In this document: one piece after another, positions 1-5,882 of the stretch
How positions within the stretch are numbered: position 1 is the first letter of the stretch
Layout of the letters: the number at the start of each line of letters is the position of its first letter
NCBI GenBank assembly: GCA_039029455.1
Contig: JBCCGE010000071.1
Span: 1-16,029 of the forward strand
Direction: 5' to 3'
Source of the DNA: JBCCGE01 sp039029455
GTDB lineage: Bacteria > Pseudomonadota > Gammaproteobacteria > Arenicellales > Poriferihabitantaceae
Length of the DNA: 16,029 nt
Position numbers and translations under genes: made by a program
The notes under the pieces: model-generated
Database searches by the model: none
The model's input: the letters and a program-made list of their open reading frames with translations, nothing else
What the model was told of the DNA's origin: nothing

Positions 1-565
1 GAATTTCCCGGCGCTCCACCAGTGCTCCGGAGCGCCAGCCGCGCCCATTTTCCACCTGCTCATTTGCAAGTACTGTCTGTTCAACAGGATCCCAGTTGAC
101 GACCGCCATTTTTTTATAGGCCAGATCTTTCTCAACCAGTCGGGTAAAAAACCACTGCTCCCATTTATAGTACTCGGGGGTGCAGGTTGCCAGTTCACGG
201 TTCCAGTCATAGGCAAAACCGAGTCGTTTAAGCTGACCTTTCATGTACTCGATATTGGAATACGTCCATTTGGCGGGCGGCATCTGATGCTTGATAGCCG
301 CATTTTCTGCGGGCAGACCGAACGCATCCCAACCCATAGGCTGCATCACGTTTTTACCCAGCATGCGCTGGTAGCGACTTATGACATCCCCGATGGTGTA
401 GTTACGTACGTGCCCCATGTGCAGCTGACCCGAGGGATAAGGCAGCATAGAAAGGCAGTAATATTTTTCCTTGTCCGGATCCTCAGTGACGGCAAAGCTC
501 TGGTTTTGCTCCCAGTAGCGCTGGATGTCCGCCTCAATTTCAGCAGGGTTATATTCCCGTGTCAT
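1..565 (-). CDS. leuS: Leucyl-tRNA synthetase, N-terminal part (cut by window edge)
   Basis: Class I aminoacyl-tRNA synthetase that charges tRNA-Leu with leucine in the cytoplasm. About 188 N-terminal residues are present; the rest lies beyond position 1. Reading the minus strand from the ATG at 565-563 gives MTREYNPAEIEADIQRYW, the usual LeuS opening. Next come YYCLSMLPYPSGQLHMGH, with the class I HIGH signature as HMGH at about residues 49-52, then VRNYTIGDVISRYQRMLG and the conserved MGWDAFGLPAENAA stretch. The start of the CP1 editing insertion region (WDPVEQTVLANEQV) is also visible. No frame defect is seen. The upstream 125 bp carry no obvious strong sigma-70 promoter; the structured repeat at 691-898 lies upstream in the same orientation and could belong to the leader. 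The family call is firm; only the missing C-terminus is unknown. Confidence 0.97.
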   Translation of the reverse strand, partial: MTREYNPAEIEADIQRYWEQNQSFAVTEDPDKEKYYCLSMLPYPSGQLHMGHVRNYTIGDVISRYQRMLGKNVMQPMGWDAFGLPAENAAIKHQMPPAKWTYSNIEYMKGQLKRLGFAYDWNRELATCTPEYYKWEQWFFTRLVEKDLAYKKMAVVNWDPVEQTVLANEQVENGRGWRSGALVERREI

Positions 566-690
566 GGGGTCAATCGATCAAAAAAGGGTGCTGGATTTTA
601 ACGTAACCCGTTGGTGTTCGGCATTTTTGATTCTTGTGCATTCCTGATCAAAAGTGTCCTGTTTTTCTAACTGCAACGAAGGGTTTTTAT

Positions 691-898
691 TGCGGGGTTC
701 GCCTGTTGGCGAGGCCCTTTGGTTTCGGCCAAAGGACCCAAAGCCATTTGCTCCTGGAGAACAGCGCTTCGCGTACCCTCAATACGGATATAAATAGAGG
801 GTCGCTCATATTCGCATCCGCTCAGGATGAGCTCAATCGGACTCCTGTCCGATTGCCCCTCTATTTCTACCCTCCATTCGGCTGTTCTAAGTCGCGGT
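691..898 (-). repeat. Structured intergenic repeat, unit A (inverted copy)
   Basis: Read on the minus strand this unit aligns along its length with the two plus-strand units, sharing CCTGAGCGG, GCGAATA, GAGCAAATG, CGAAAC and CGCCAACA blocks in the same order. Its helices differ in sequence from those units but still pair. There is a 10-bp outer stem AAATAGAGGG (792-801) with CCCTCTATTT (857-866). Within it is a 9-bp hairpin CAATCGGAC (834-842), loop TCCT, GTCCGATTG (847-855). A 10-bp stem between 713-722 and 729-738 has a CCGAAA loop in unit sense. A small TCGCC-AACA-GGCGA hairpin follows. The unit lies 125 bp upstream of the leuS start in the same orientation. It diverges more than B and C do from each other. 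Boundaries are approximate. Confidence 0.8.
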
Positions 899-938
899 TT
901 GGTGGTATCTGGAACGCTCTTCTCCTTCCAAAATCAAC

Positions 939-1213
939 GTCGGACAACGGTCTTTGGCCTCTTCCGACCTACTCCATCAAAAAAAGAAGGTGCCGTGCTG
1001 TACCGCGATTTAAAGCTGCCGACCGGAGAGGTTATGACTGAGGACGATGATGCATGGATGCATCATCGAGCGACTCCTGAGCGGGACGCGAATAGGAGCG
1101 TTCCCAGTCAGAGACTCGGGAGGGAGGGAACCCGAAGGGCGGTTTTCATGAGCAAATGCTTTTGCTTACTTTTGGCGAAACAAAAGTAAGGCGCCAACAA
1201 GGCGAAACCCTGC
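939..1213 (+). repeat. Structured intergenic repeat, unit B
   Basis: First of two direct copies. It begins with GTCGGA (939-944), which can pair with TCCGAC about 18 bases later, then a purine-rich ACCGCGATTTAAAG block. The outer stem is TGACTG (1035-1040) with CAGTCA (1105-1110). Inside is a perfect 10-bp hairpin CGATGATGCA (1045-1054), loop TGGA, TGCATCATCG (1059-1068). Near the end is a perfect 10-bp hairpin CTTACTTTTG (1165-1174), loop GCGAAA, CAAAAGTAAG (1181-1190), followed by CGCC-AACAA-GGCG (1192-1204). The stretch 1067-1209 matches unit C at 1363-1505 with only 4 differences in 143 positions. A 13-codon open frame from ATG 1148 recurs in C but looks incidental to the hairpin. Confidence 0.88.
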
Positions 1214-1234
1214 GTTGAATTCAAGGTTCGATTT

Positions 1235-1505
1235 GTCGGATAACGGCCTTCGGACTCTTCCGAACTACTCCACAAAAAAAGAATGCGTCGTGCTGCACCC
1301 GAGATTTAAAGCCGCCGACCGGAGAGACTCTAAATGAGGACGGCGGCGCAGGGAAGCGCCGTCGAGCGACTCCTGAGCGGGACGCGAATAGGAGTGTTCC
1401 CAGTCAGAGTCTCGGGAGGGAGGGGACCCGAAGGGCGGTTTTCATGAGCAAATGCTTTTGCTTACTTTTGGCGAAACGAAAGTAAGGCGCCAACAAGGCG
1501 AAACC
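1235..1505 (+). repeat. Structured intergenic repeat, unit C
   Basis: Second direct copy, offset 296 bp from unit B. The 5' half has drifted from B, while the 3' half is nearly identical. The outer stem is GAGACTCT (1324-1331) with AGAGTCTC (1406-1413). The inner hairpin is GACGGCG (1339-1345) with CGCCGTC (1357-1363). The terminal hairpin is CTTACTTTTG (1461-1470), loop GCGAAA, CGAAAGTAAG (1477-1486), with one T-G opposition. The unit ends 71 bp before the stop codon of the oppositely transcribed parC. No transposase or target duplication is visible around the array, so how it spread is unknown. Confidence 0.88.
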
Positions 1506-1576
1506 TTTCGTATCAGGTTTGTTCAAAATTCGAAATACGGTTCGCTGTTTAAACCGACAACTGCGGTAATTCGAAC

Positions 1577-3868
1577 TTATTTCGAAACCGTCTCGATTGC
1601 CTGAACCTGCCGAAAGCCCCGCGGCAAAAATTTGCCGCGCTGTGCTCGTGTGCCGACATAGGTATCAAAATCTGCAGGCTTCAGATTGAGGTAGCGTTTC
1701 CCGCTGAACACCCGCAGATGATCTCCCTCCTGAAAAACAGCGGTATCGATGACCCATTCTTCGCCGGCTTTAAATTTAGCGGAAGGTACGTTCATCATCT
1801 TCACGCCCTTGCCCTTGGACAGTTGAACCAGCTCACCTACGGTAAAAATCAGCAGTCGGCCAACATTGGTCAGTACCGCAATCCAGTCGTCCTCAAAATC
1901 AAACACGCGCCGGGGTACCAGCACGGCGGCGCCATCGGGTACCCGCAGGGTGGTTTTCCCGGCCTTGTTTCGGGTCACCATTTCTCCAAGAGGCGCAACG
2001 AAACCGTAACCCGCGCTGGTGCACAGCAGGAACTCGTGGTCTGATGACCCCATCATCAAACCGCTGAATGTGGCGCCAGCCTTAGGATTAAACTGACTGC
2101 TGAGCGGCTCGCCGTAGCCTCGAGCGGACGGCAGTGAATGCGGGGTTAGCGCGTATGTTCGTCCGGTGCTGTCGATCGCCAGCAGAATGTCGTTGGTTTT
2201 ACCCTGAACAGCGCTCAGATACTTGTCACCTGACTTGTACGACAGCTGCTGGGGCTCCAGATCATGTCCTTTTCCAGCACGTACCCAGCCTTTCACGGAA
2301 AGCACTACGGTGACTGGTTCTGCGGGGATGAGTGCATTCTGATCGATGGCTTTGGCCGCTTCGCGCTCAACAATCGGTGAACGACGAGCATCGCCAAACT
2401 CCTCGGCGTCCGCGATCATCTCGTCGCGCACCAGTCGCTTCAGCTTGGCCTTGGAGTTGAGTACACCGTCGAGCCATTGTCGCTCTTTTTCCAGCTCTTC
2501 CTGCTCGCCGCGAATTTTCATCTCTTCGAGCTTGGCCAGGTGTCGCAACTTCAGCTCGAGAATGGCCTCTGCCTGTACGTCGGTAATATTGAAGCGTTTC
2601 ATCAGAACCGGCTTTGGCTTGTCCTCGGTGCGGATAATGCGAATGACCTCGTCAATATTCAGAAACGCTACCAGCAGGCCTTCGAGGATATGCAGACGTT
2701 CGACTACTTTATCAAAGCGAAACTGCAGTCTACGGGTTACCGTCTGCAAACGGTACTCGATCCATTCTTTCAGTAGGGATTTCAGATCGAATACACGCGG
2801 ACGACCGTCCAGCCCGATCATGTTCAGATTGACTCTGTAGCTTCGTTCCAGATCTGTCGTGGCAAACAGATGATTCATCATGGCCTCGATATCCACCCGG
2901 TTCGATCTTGGCTCAATCACCAGTCGCGTCGGATTTTCGTGGTCGGATTCGTCTCGCAGATCAGCCACCATGGGCAGTTTTTTCGCCATCATCTGCGCTG
3001 CGATTTGTTCCTGGACCTTGGAACCTGAAACCTGATAGGGCAGTGCGGTGATAATGACTTCAGACCCTTCCTGCATCCATGCGGCGCGCTGTCGAACCGA
3101 GCCGTTACCTGACGCATACAGTTCCGCGATTTCCTGTGTCGATGAAATAATTTCGCCTTCAGTGGGAAAATCAGGGCCTTTAATATGTTCGCAAAGCTCA
3201 GCCAGAGATGATTTGGGGGCCTCCAGCAGTCGAATGCACGCGCTGACGACTTCACGCAAGTTGTGCGGAGGAATGTCGGTGGCCATACCGACCGCAATGC
3301 CCGAGCCACCGTTCAGCAGCACATTGGGTAACCGCGCTGGCAGCAACTTTGGTTCACGCAGCGTGCCGTCAAAATTCGGCGCCCAGTCTGTTGTGCCCTG
3401 AGTGAGTTCCTCCAGCAGCAGCTGTGCGTACCGGGTGAGACGGGATTCGGTGTAACGCATGGCCGCAAACGATTTCGGATCGTCCTGACTGCCCCAGTTA
3501 CCCTGACCATCGATCAAGGGATATCGATAACTGAAAGACTGGGCCATCAGAACCATAGCTTCGTAGCACGCGCTGTCGCCGTGAGGGTGAAACTTGCCAA
3601 GTACGTCGCCGACGGTGCGGGCAGATTTCTTGTATTTGGCCGCCGCATGGAGCCCAAGATCGGACATTGCGTAAACGATGCGTCGCTGGACCGGCTTCAG
3701 GCCGTCGGCGATATTTGGCAGTGCCCGATCGAGAATGACGTACATGGAGTAGTCCAGATACGCTTTTTCCGTGAATTCAGCGAGGGAGAGTTTTTCGAGT
3801 TCTGCAGGCGCATGAATCAGATCAGCCTGCTTTTTGTTGGAGGAGCCAGAGCGGGACTTGCGCGGCAT
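1577..3868 (-). CDS. parC: DNA topoisomerase IV subunit A
   Basis: Type IIA topoisomerase subunit that, with ParE, decatenates daughter chromosomes and relaxes supercoils. It is 763 residues, close to E. coli ParC (752). The winged-helix breakage-reunion domain is N-terminal. It contains GKFHPHGDSACYEAM (from about residue 91) and the catalytic tyrosine Tyr139 in FAAMRYTESRL. GSGIAVGMATDIPPHNL and the coiled-coil/tower region follow. The C-terminal quarter carries ParC-style beta-pinwheel blades. The quinolone-determining positions are the susceptible residues Ser99 and Glu103 (E. coli Ser80 and Glu84). That it is ParC rather than GyrA is supported by the length, the PKSFAAMRYTE context, and the apparent lack of a GyrA box (QRRGGKG). 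parE is not in the window. It is divergent from the deacylase gene across 53 bp. Confidence 0.97.
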   Translation of the reverse strand: MPRKSRSGSSNKKQADLIHAPAELEKLSLAEFTEKAYLDYSMYVILDRALPNIADGLKPVQRRIVYAMSDLGLHAAAKYKKSARTVGDVLGKFHPHGDSACYEAMVLMAQSFSYRYPLIDGQGNWGSQDDPKSFAAMRYTESRLTRYAQLLLEELTQGTTDWAPNFDGTLREPKLLPARLPNVLLNGGSGIAVGMATDIPPHNLREVVSACIRLLEAPKSSLAELCEHIKGPDFPTEGEIISSTQEIAELYASGNGSVRQRAAWMQEGSEVIITALPYQVSGSKVQEQIAAQMMAKKLPMVADLRDESDHENPTRLVIEPRSNRVDIEAMMNHLFATTDLERSYRVNLNMIGLDGRPRVFDLKSLLKEWIEYRLQTVTRRLQFRFDKVVERLHILEGLLVAFLNIDEVIRIIRTEDKPKPVLMKRFNITDVQAEAILELKLRHLAKLEEMKIRGEQEELEKERQWLDGVLNSKAKLKRLVRDEMIADAEEFGDARRSPIVEREAAKAIDQNALIPAEPVTVVLSVKGWVRAGKGHDLEPQQLSYKSGDKYLSAVQGKTNDILLAIDSTGRTYALTPHSLPSARGYGEPLSSQFNPKAGATFSGLMMGSSDHEFLLCTSAGYGFVAPLGEMVTRNKAGKTTLRVPDGAAVLVPRRVFDFEDDWIAVLTNVGRLLIFTVGELVQLSKGKGVKMMNVPSAKFKAGEEWVIDTAVFQEGDHLRVFSGKRYLNLKPADFDTYVGTRAQRGKFLPRGFRQVQAIETVSK

Positions 3869-3921
3869 AAATACAGTCGGTTAAATAATCGGTTAATCAA
3901 TTATAACGGAAGCCGGTTTTT

Positions 3922-4461
3922 ATGAACCTATCAAACAATACCGATCAGTCTGAAAAATTGCTCGTTGACGGGTCCGCACCGTTACGTGCAGAGGATGTCC
4001 TGGCGATGTTGGACGAATGTGGAATTTCGTACAGCAACCAAACCCATAAAGCACTATGGACGGTTGAGGATTCCAAGTCTGTGCGCGCTATCGATGATAT
4101 GGGTCACACCAAAAATCTGTTTTTGAAGGACCGCAAAAAAGTCATGTGGCTGGTGACACTGCACGAGGATCGTCAGGTGGATCTGAATGCATTGTCGGAT
4201 ACGCTGCAGGCGAAACGTTTTTCGTTCGCAACCCCCGAACGTCTTATGCATTATCTGGGCGTAATTCCAGGTGCCGTGAGTCCGTTTGCGCTACTGAACG
4301 ATACGACAAGGCAGGTGAACTTCGCTATAGATTCGACATTAATTGCGCAGCCGGATATTCATGTTCACCCGACAGACAACACTATGACCACCACACTGCA
4401 GACAACCGATTTGCTTGATTTCCTTTCGCGTAAAGGGGTGACTCATCGAGTCCTTGAATAG
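3922..4461 (+). CDS. Free-standing prolyl-tRNA deacylase-like (YbaK/ProXp-ala type) protein
   Basis: 179-residue cytoplasmic protein of the YbaK/INS editing superfamily, which hydrolyses mischarged tRNA-Pro in trans. Family motifs are HTKNLFLKDRK (residues 62-72, including the conserved lysine of the substrate pocket), GAVSPFALLND (117-127) and HPTDNTMTT (149-157). This GxVxPFALxND plus HPxDNTxT pattern fits the ProXp-ala/PrdX branch, which clears Ala-tRNA(Pro), better than the Cys-tRNA(Pro) deacylase YbaK. The substrate is inferred from family resemblance only. The N-terminal 20 residues are a polar extension. The ATG at 3922 follows GGAAG by about nine bases. The stop lies six bases from the end of the convergent moaB. 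The divergent partner is parC, so coregulation is possible but not shown. Confidence 0.9.
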   Translation: MNLSNNTDQSEKLLVDGSAPLRAEDVLAMLDECGISYSNQTHKALWTVEDSKSVRAIDDMGHTKNLFLKDRKKVMWLVTLHEDRQVDLNALSDTLQAKRFSFATPERLMHYLGVIPGAVSPFALLNDTTRQVNFAIDSTLIAQPDIHVHPTDNTMTTTLQTTDLLDFLSRKGVTHRVLE

Positions 4462-4467
4462 TGTCGA

Positions 4468-4995
4468 TCAGCTTTCAAGAAGTCGCGGCATCATCTCCAC
4501 CAGATTGCAGGGACGGGTGCGGTAGTCGAGCTGGTGGCAAATGAGTTTTTCCCAGGCCAGCTTGCAGGCACCGGAAGATCCGGGAAGTACGAATACATAG
4601 GTGCCGTTGGCCACCCCGGCAAAGGTTCGGGACTGCAATGTCGAGGTGCCGATATCGTCATAGGATAAAACCCGGAACATTTCACCGAAACCATCCAGCT
4701 CTTTATCAAGCAGGGGTCGAACGGCTTCCGGAGAACCATCGCGTCCGCTGACGCCGGTGCCTCCGGTAGTGATTACGACCTGAACGTCCGGATCAGCAAT
4801 CCATCTCGCGACGACAGCACGAATCTGATAGACATCGTCTTTGGTGATGATCTTCTCCGCCAGAGTGTGTCCGGCTTTTGTAAGGCGATCAACCAGCGCT
4901 TTTCCGGATTTGTCGTCTGCCTCCGCACGAGTATCTGATGCCGTGAGAACAGCGATATTTACGGGTATCAGTGAGCGAGTGTTGTCCGTTGTCAT
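4468..4995 (-). CDS. moaB: Molybdenum cofactor biosynthesis protein B
   Basis: MoaB/MogA-fold protein of 175 residues that handles molybdopterin, with adenylylation activity known for the MogA/Cnx1G branch. It opens with PVNIAVLTASDTR and carries the conserved TTGGTGVSGRDGSPEAV loop (residues 77-93), DGFGEMFR, a SRTFAGVANGTYVFVLPG block and GSSGACKLAWEKLI. I chose the ATG at 4995 because family homology begins just after it. An in-frame extension to 5232 would overlap the divergent moaD and adds unrelated, low-complexity-like sequence. It lies divergent to moaD-moaE with 85 bp between start codons, so the three cofactor genes probably share a control region. No moaA, moaC or moeA lies in the window. 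Confidence 0.93.
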   Translation of the reverse strand: MTTDNTRSLIPVNIAVLTASDTRAEADDKSGKALVDRLTKAGHTLAEKIITKDDVYQIRAVVARWIADPDVQVVITTGGTGVSGRDGSPEAVRPLLDKELDGFGEMFRVLSYDDIGTSTLQSRTFAGVANGTYVFVLPGSSGACKLAWEKLICHQLDYRTRPCNLVEMMPRLLES

Positions 4996-5034
4996 GGAAG
5001 TATCGGCGGTACGTGCCTGGGTTGGTTTGGGCGA

Positions 5035-5064
5035 TGCTATAGTATCCAACTCCGATGTTGGATA
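5035..5064 (+). promoter_or_regulatory. Extended -10 promoter with overlapping dyad before moaD
   Basis: TGC directly precedes TATAGT (5038-5043), an extended -10 element; no good -35 is visible. Starting on its last base is a perfect 8-bp inverted repeat, TATCCAAC (5043-5050) and GTTGGATA (5057-5064), with a 6-base spacer. Transcription would start at about 5050, inside the dyad. This is a classic place for a repressor operator, or for a 5' leader hairpin. It does not obviously match the ModE consensus. Function is inferred. Confidence 0.5.
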
Positions 5065-5080
5065 GATCAAGAGGTGTCTG

Positions 5081-5311
5081 TTGGCGATTGTCGTTAAATG
5101 TTTTGCCAGCCTGCGCGAGCAGCTGGGGGTAAGTGAAAAATCTCTCGACTGCGTCGGCGGACAGACCATCAGTGATGTCTGGTACGCGATAACCAGCGAC
5201 CCTCCGCCCGGAAATTTGCTGTGTGCCTGCAACCTTGAATACGTTGACTTTGATCATCTGGTCAAGGACGGCGACGAAGTGGCTTTTTTCCCGCCGGTTA
5301 CAGGAGGATGA
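5081..5311 (+). CDS. moaD: Molybdopterin synthase small subunit (sulfur carrier)
   Basis: 76-residue ubiquitin-like sulfur carrier. Its C-terminal thiocarboxylate donates sulfur to precursor Z within molybdopterin synthase. It starts AIVVKCFASLREQLG, has the acidic KDGDEVAFFPPVTGG ending of MoaD, and terminates exactly on the diagnostic Gly-Gly. Length is normal (E. coli 81). The start is TTG at 5081. An in-frame TAG at 5063 leaves only this codon, or CTG at 5078, as plausible starts, and GAGGTG at 5071-5076 can serve as the ribosome binding site. The gene ends one base before the moaE start, so the two synthase subunits are surely co-translated. Confidence 0.94.
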   Translation: MAIVVKCFASLREQLGVSEKSLDCVGGQTISDVWYAITSDPPPGNLLCACNLEYVDFDHLVKDGDEVAFFPPVTGG

Positions 5312-5312
5312 C

Positions 5313-5753
5313 TTGACGGTTGAAATAAGGCCGGAGGACTACGATCCCTGGGTCGAGCTCTCTCGTTATCAGGCCCGCTCGGATCGACTTCAACCGGGCG
5401 CCTTCGGCGCCTGTGCATCTTTTGTCGGCACCATGCGAGACTTTAGTGAAGGTGACAACGTGTCATCCATGACTCTGGAATACTATCCAGGGATGACAGA
5501 AAAACAACTCAACGACCTTGTCGAGGGTGCGATTGCCAACCATGAACTGATTGATGCGCTTATTTTGCATCGAGTGGGCGAAGTTCGTCCGGGCGATGCG
5601 ATTGTGTTGGTTGCGACGTGGTCGGCTCACCGTAAGGCATCGTTCGACGCCTGCAGACTAATAATGGAACACCTCAAATCTCAGGCGCCATTTTGGAAAA
5701 AGGAGCAACTGTCCGACTCCGAGCGTTGGGTGGAGTCAAATACATCGGGTTAA
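5313..5753 (+). CDS. moaE: Molybdopterin synthase catalytic subunit
   Basis: 146-residue large subunit that converts precursor Z (cPMP) to molybdopterin using sulfur from MoaD. Visible family blocks are GACASFVGTMRDFSEG, MTLEYYPGM, HRVGEVRPGDAIVLVATWS, AHRKASFDACR, and the catalytic lysine segment LKSQAPFWKKE near residue 125. The TTG start at 5313 is placed five bases after a perfect AGGAGG (5302-5307). An in-frame ATG at 5223 would overlap moaD by 89 bases and add a non-homologous leader. Both moaD and moaE therefore use TTG, consistent with modest, coupled expression of the two subunits. Confidence 0.94.
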   Translation: MTVEIRPEDYDPWVELSRYQARSDRLQPGAFGACASFVGTMRDFSEGDNVSSMTLEYYPGMTEKQLNDLVEGAIANHELIDALILHRVGEVRPGDAIVLVATWSAHRKASFDACRLIMEHLKSQAPFWKKEQLSDSERWVESNTSG

Positions 5754-5772
5754 CACAGGCAAATTTTAATGC

Positions 5773-5794
5773 AGATGTGACATTGATCACATCT
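5773..5794 (+). promoter_or_regulatory. CRP/Vfr-type binding site
   Basis: AGATGTGA (5773-5780), a 6-base spacer CATTGA, and TCACATCT (5787-5794) form a perfect 8-bp-arm palindrome. It matches the TGTGA-N6-TCACA core consensus without mismatch. Its centre is 5783.5. With the -10-like hexamer TAGCAT at 5814-5819 and a start near 5825, the site sits at about -41.5 to -42.5, the class II activation position. It lies 20 bp after moaE and upstream of the secreted beta-helix gene. Confidence 0.75.
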
Positions 5795-5813
5795 CCGTGA
5801 AACACCACTGCGT

Positions 5814-5846
5814 TAGCATGAATACAGACCAGGTTAATGTCTGGTC
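5814..5846 (+). promoter_or_regulatory. Probable -10 box and 5' dyad of the beta-helix gene
   Basis: TAGCAT at 5814-5819 is a fair -10 hexamer in the right place relative to the CRP-type site. From the expected start onward there is a perfect inverted repeat GACCAG (5827-5832) and CTGGTC (5841-5846), with an alternative CAGAC/GTCTG pairing nested in it (5825-5829, 5839-5843). This may be a second operator or a leader hairpin. No -35 box is evident, as expected for CRP-dependent promoters. Confidence 0.45.
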
Positions 5847-5882
5847 AAAAACGCACTGTTCATGAATTCCGGAGGATTTCGA

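Larger units (their letters stand above)
566..1576. other. Gene-free kilobase with repeat array between leuS and parC
   Basis: No convincing gene lies here. The open frames at 634-1041 and 827-1189 run through repeat units, have no family resemblance, and differ from copy to copy in frame and length. The stretch has three parts. 566-690 is AT-rich DNA upstream of leuS. 691-1505 holds three related structured repeat units, annotated separately. 1506-1576 is a short tail after the stop of parC. That tail contains a weak AAACC/GGTTT inverted repeat (1501-1505 and 1516-1520) and two TTCGAA palindromes near the parC stop; no clear intrinsic terminator was found. Confidence 0.7.

Noticed and set aside
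634..1189. Two open frames (634-1041 and 827-1189, plus strand) as protein genes
   Set aside because: They run through the structured repeat units, resemble no protein family, and the corresponding frames in the other unit copies do not match, so they look like chance openings.
1148..1189. A 13-codon peptide MSKCFCLLLAKQK repeated in units B and C
   Set aside because: The codons coincide with the conserved hairpin, unit A lacks the start codon, and no ribosome binding site beyond a GGGCGG stretch is visible; coding is not needed to explain the conservation.
939..1505. CRISPR-like or insertion-sequence reading of the direct repeats
   Set aside because: Only two direct copies with a 296-bp period and one inverted copy occur, there are no short regular spacers, no cas genes, no transposase frame and no visible target-site duplication.
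4996..5232. Longer N-terminus for moaB from an upstream start at 5232
   Set aside because: The extension overlaps the divergent moaD on the opposite strand, contains no family homology, and MoaB homology begins right after the ATG at 4995.
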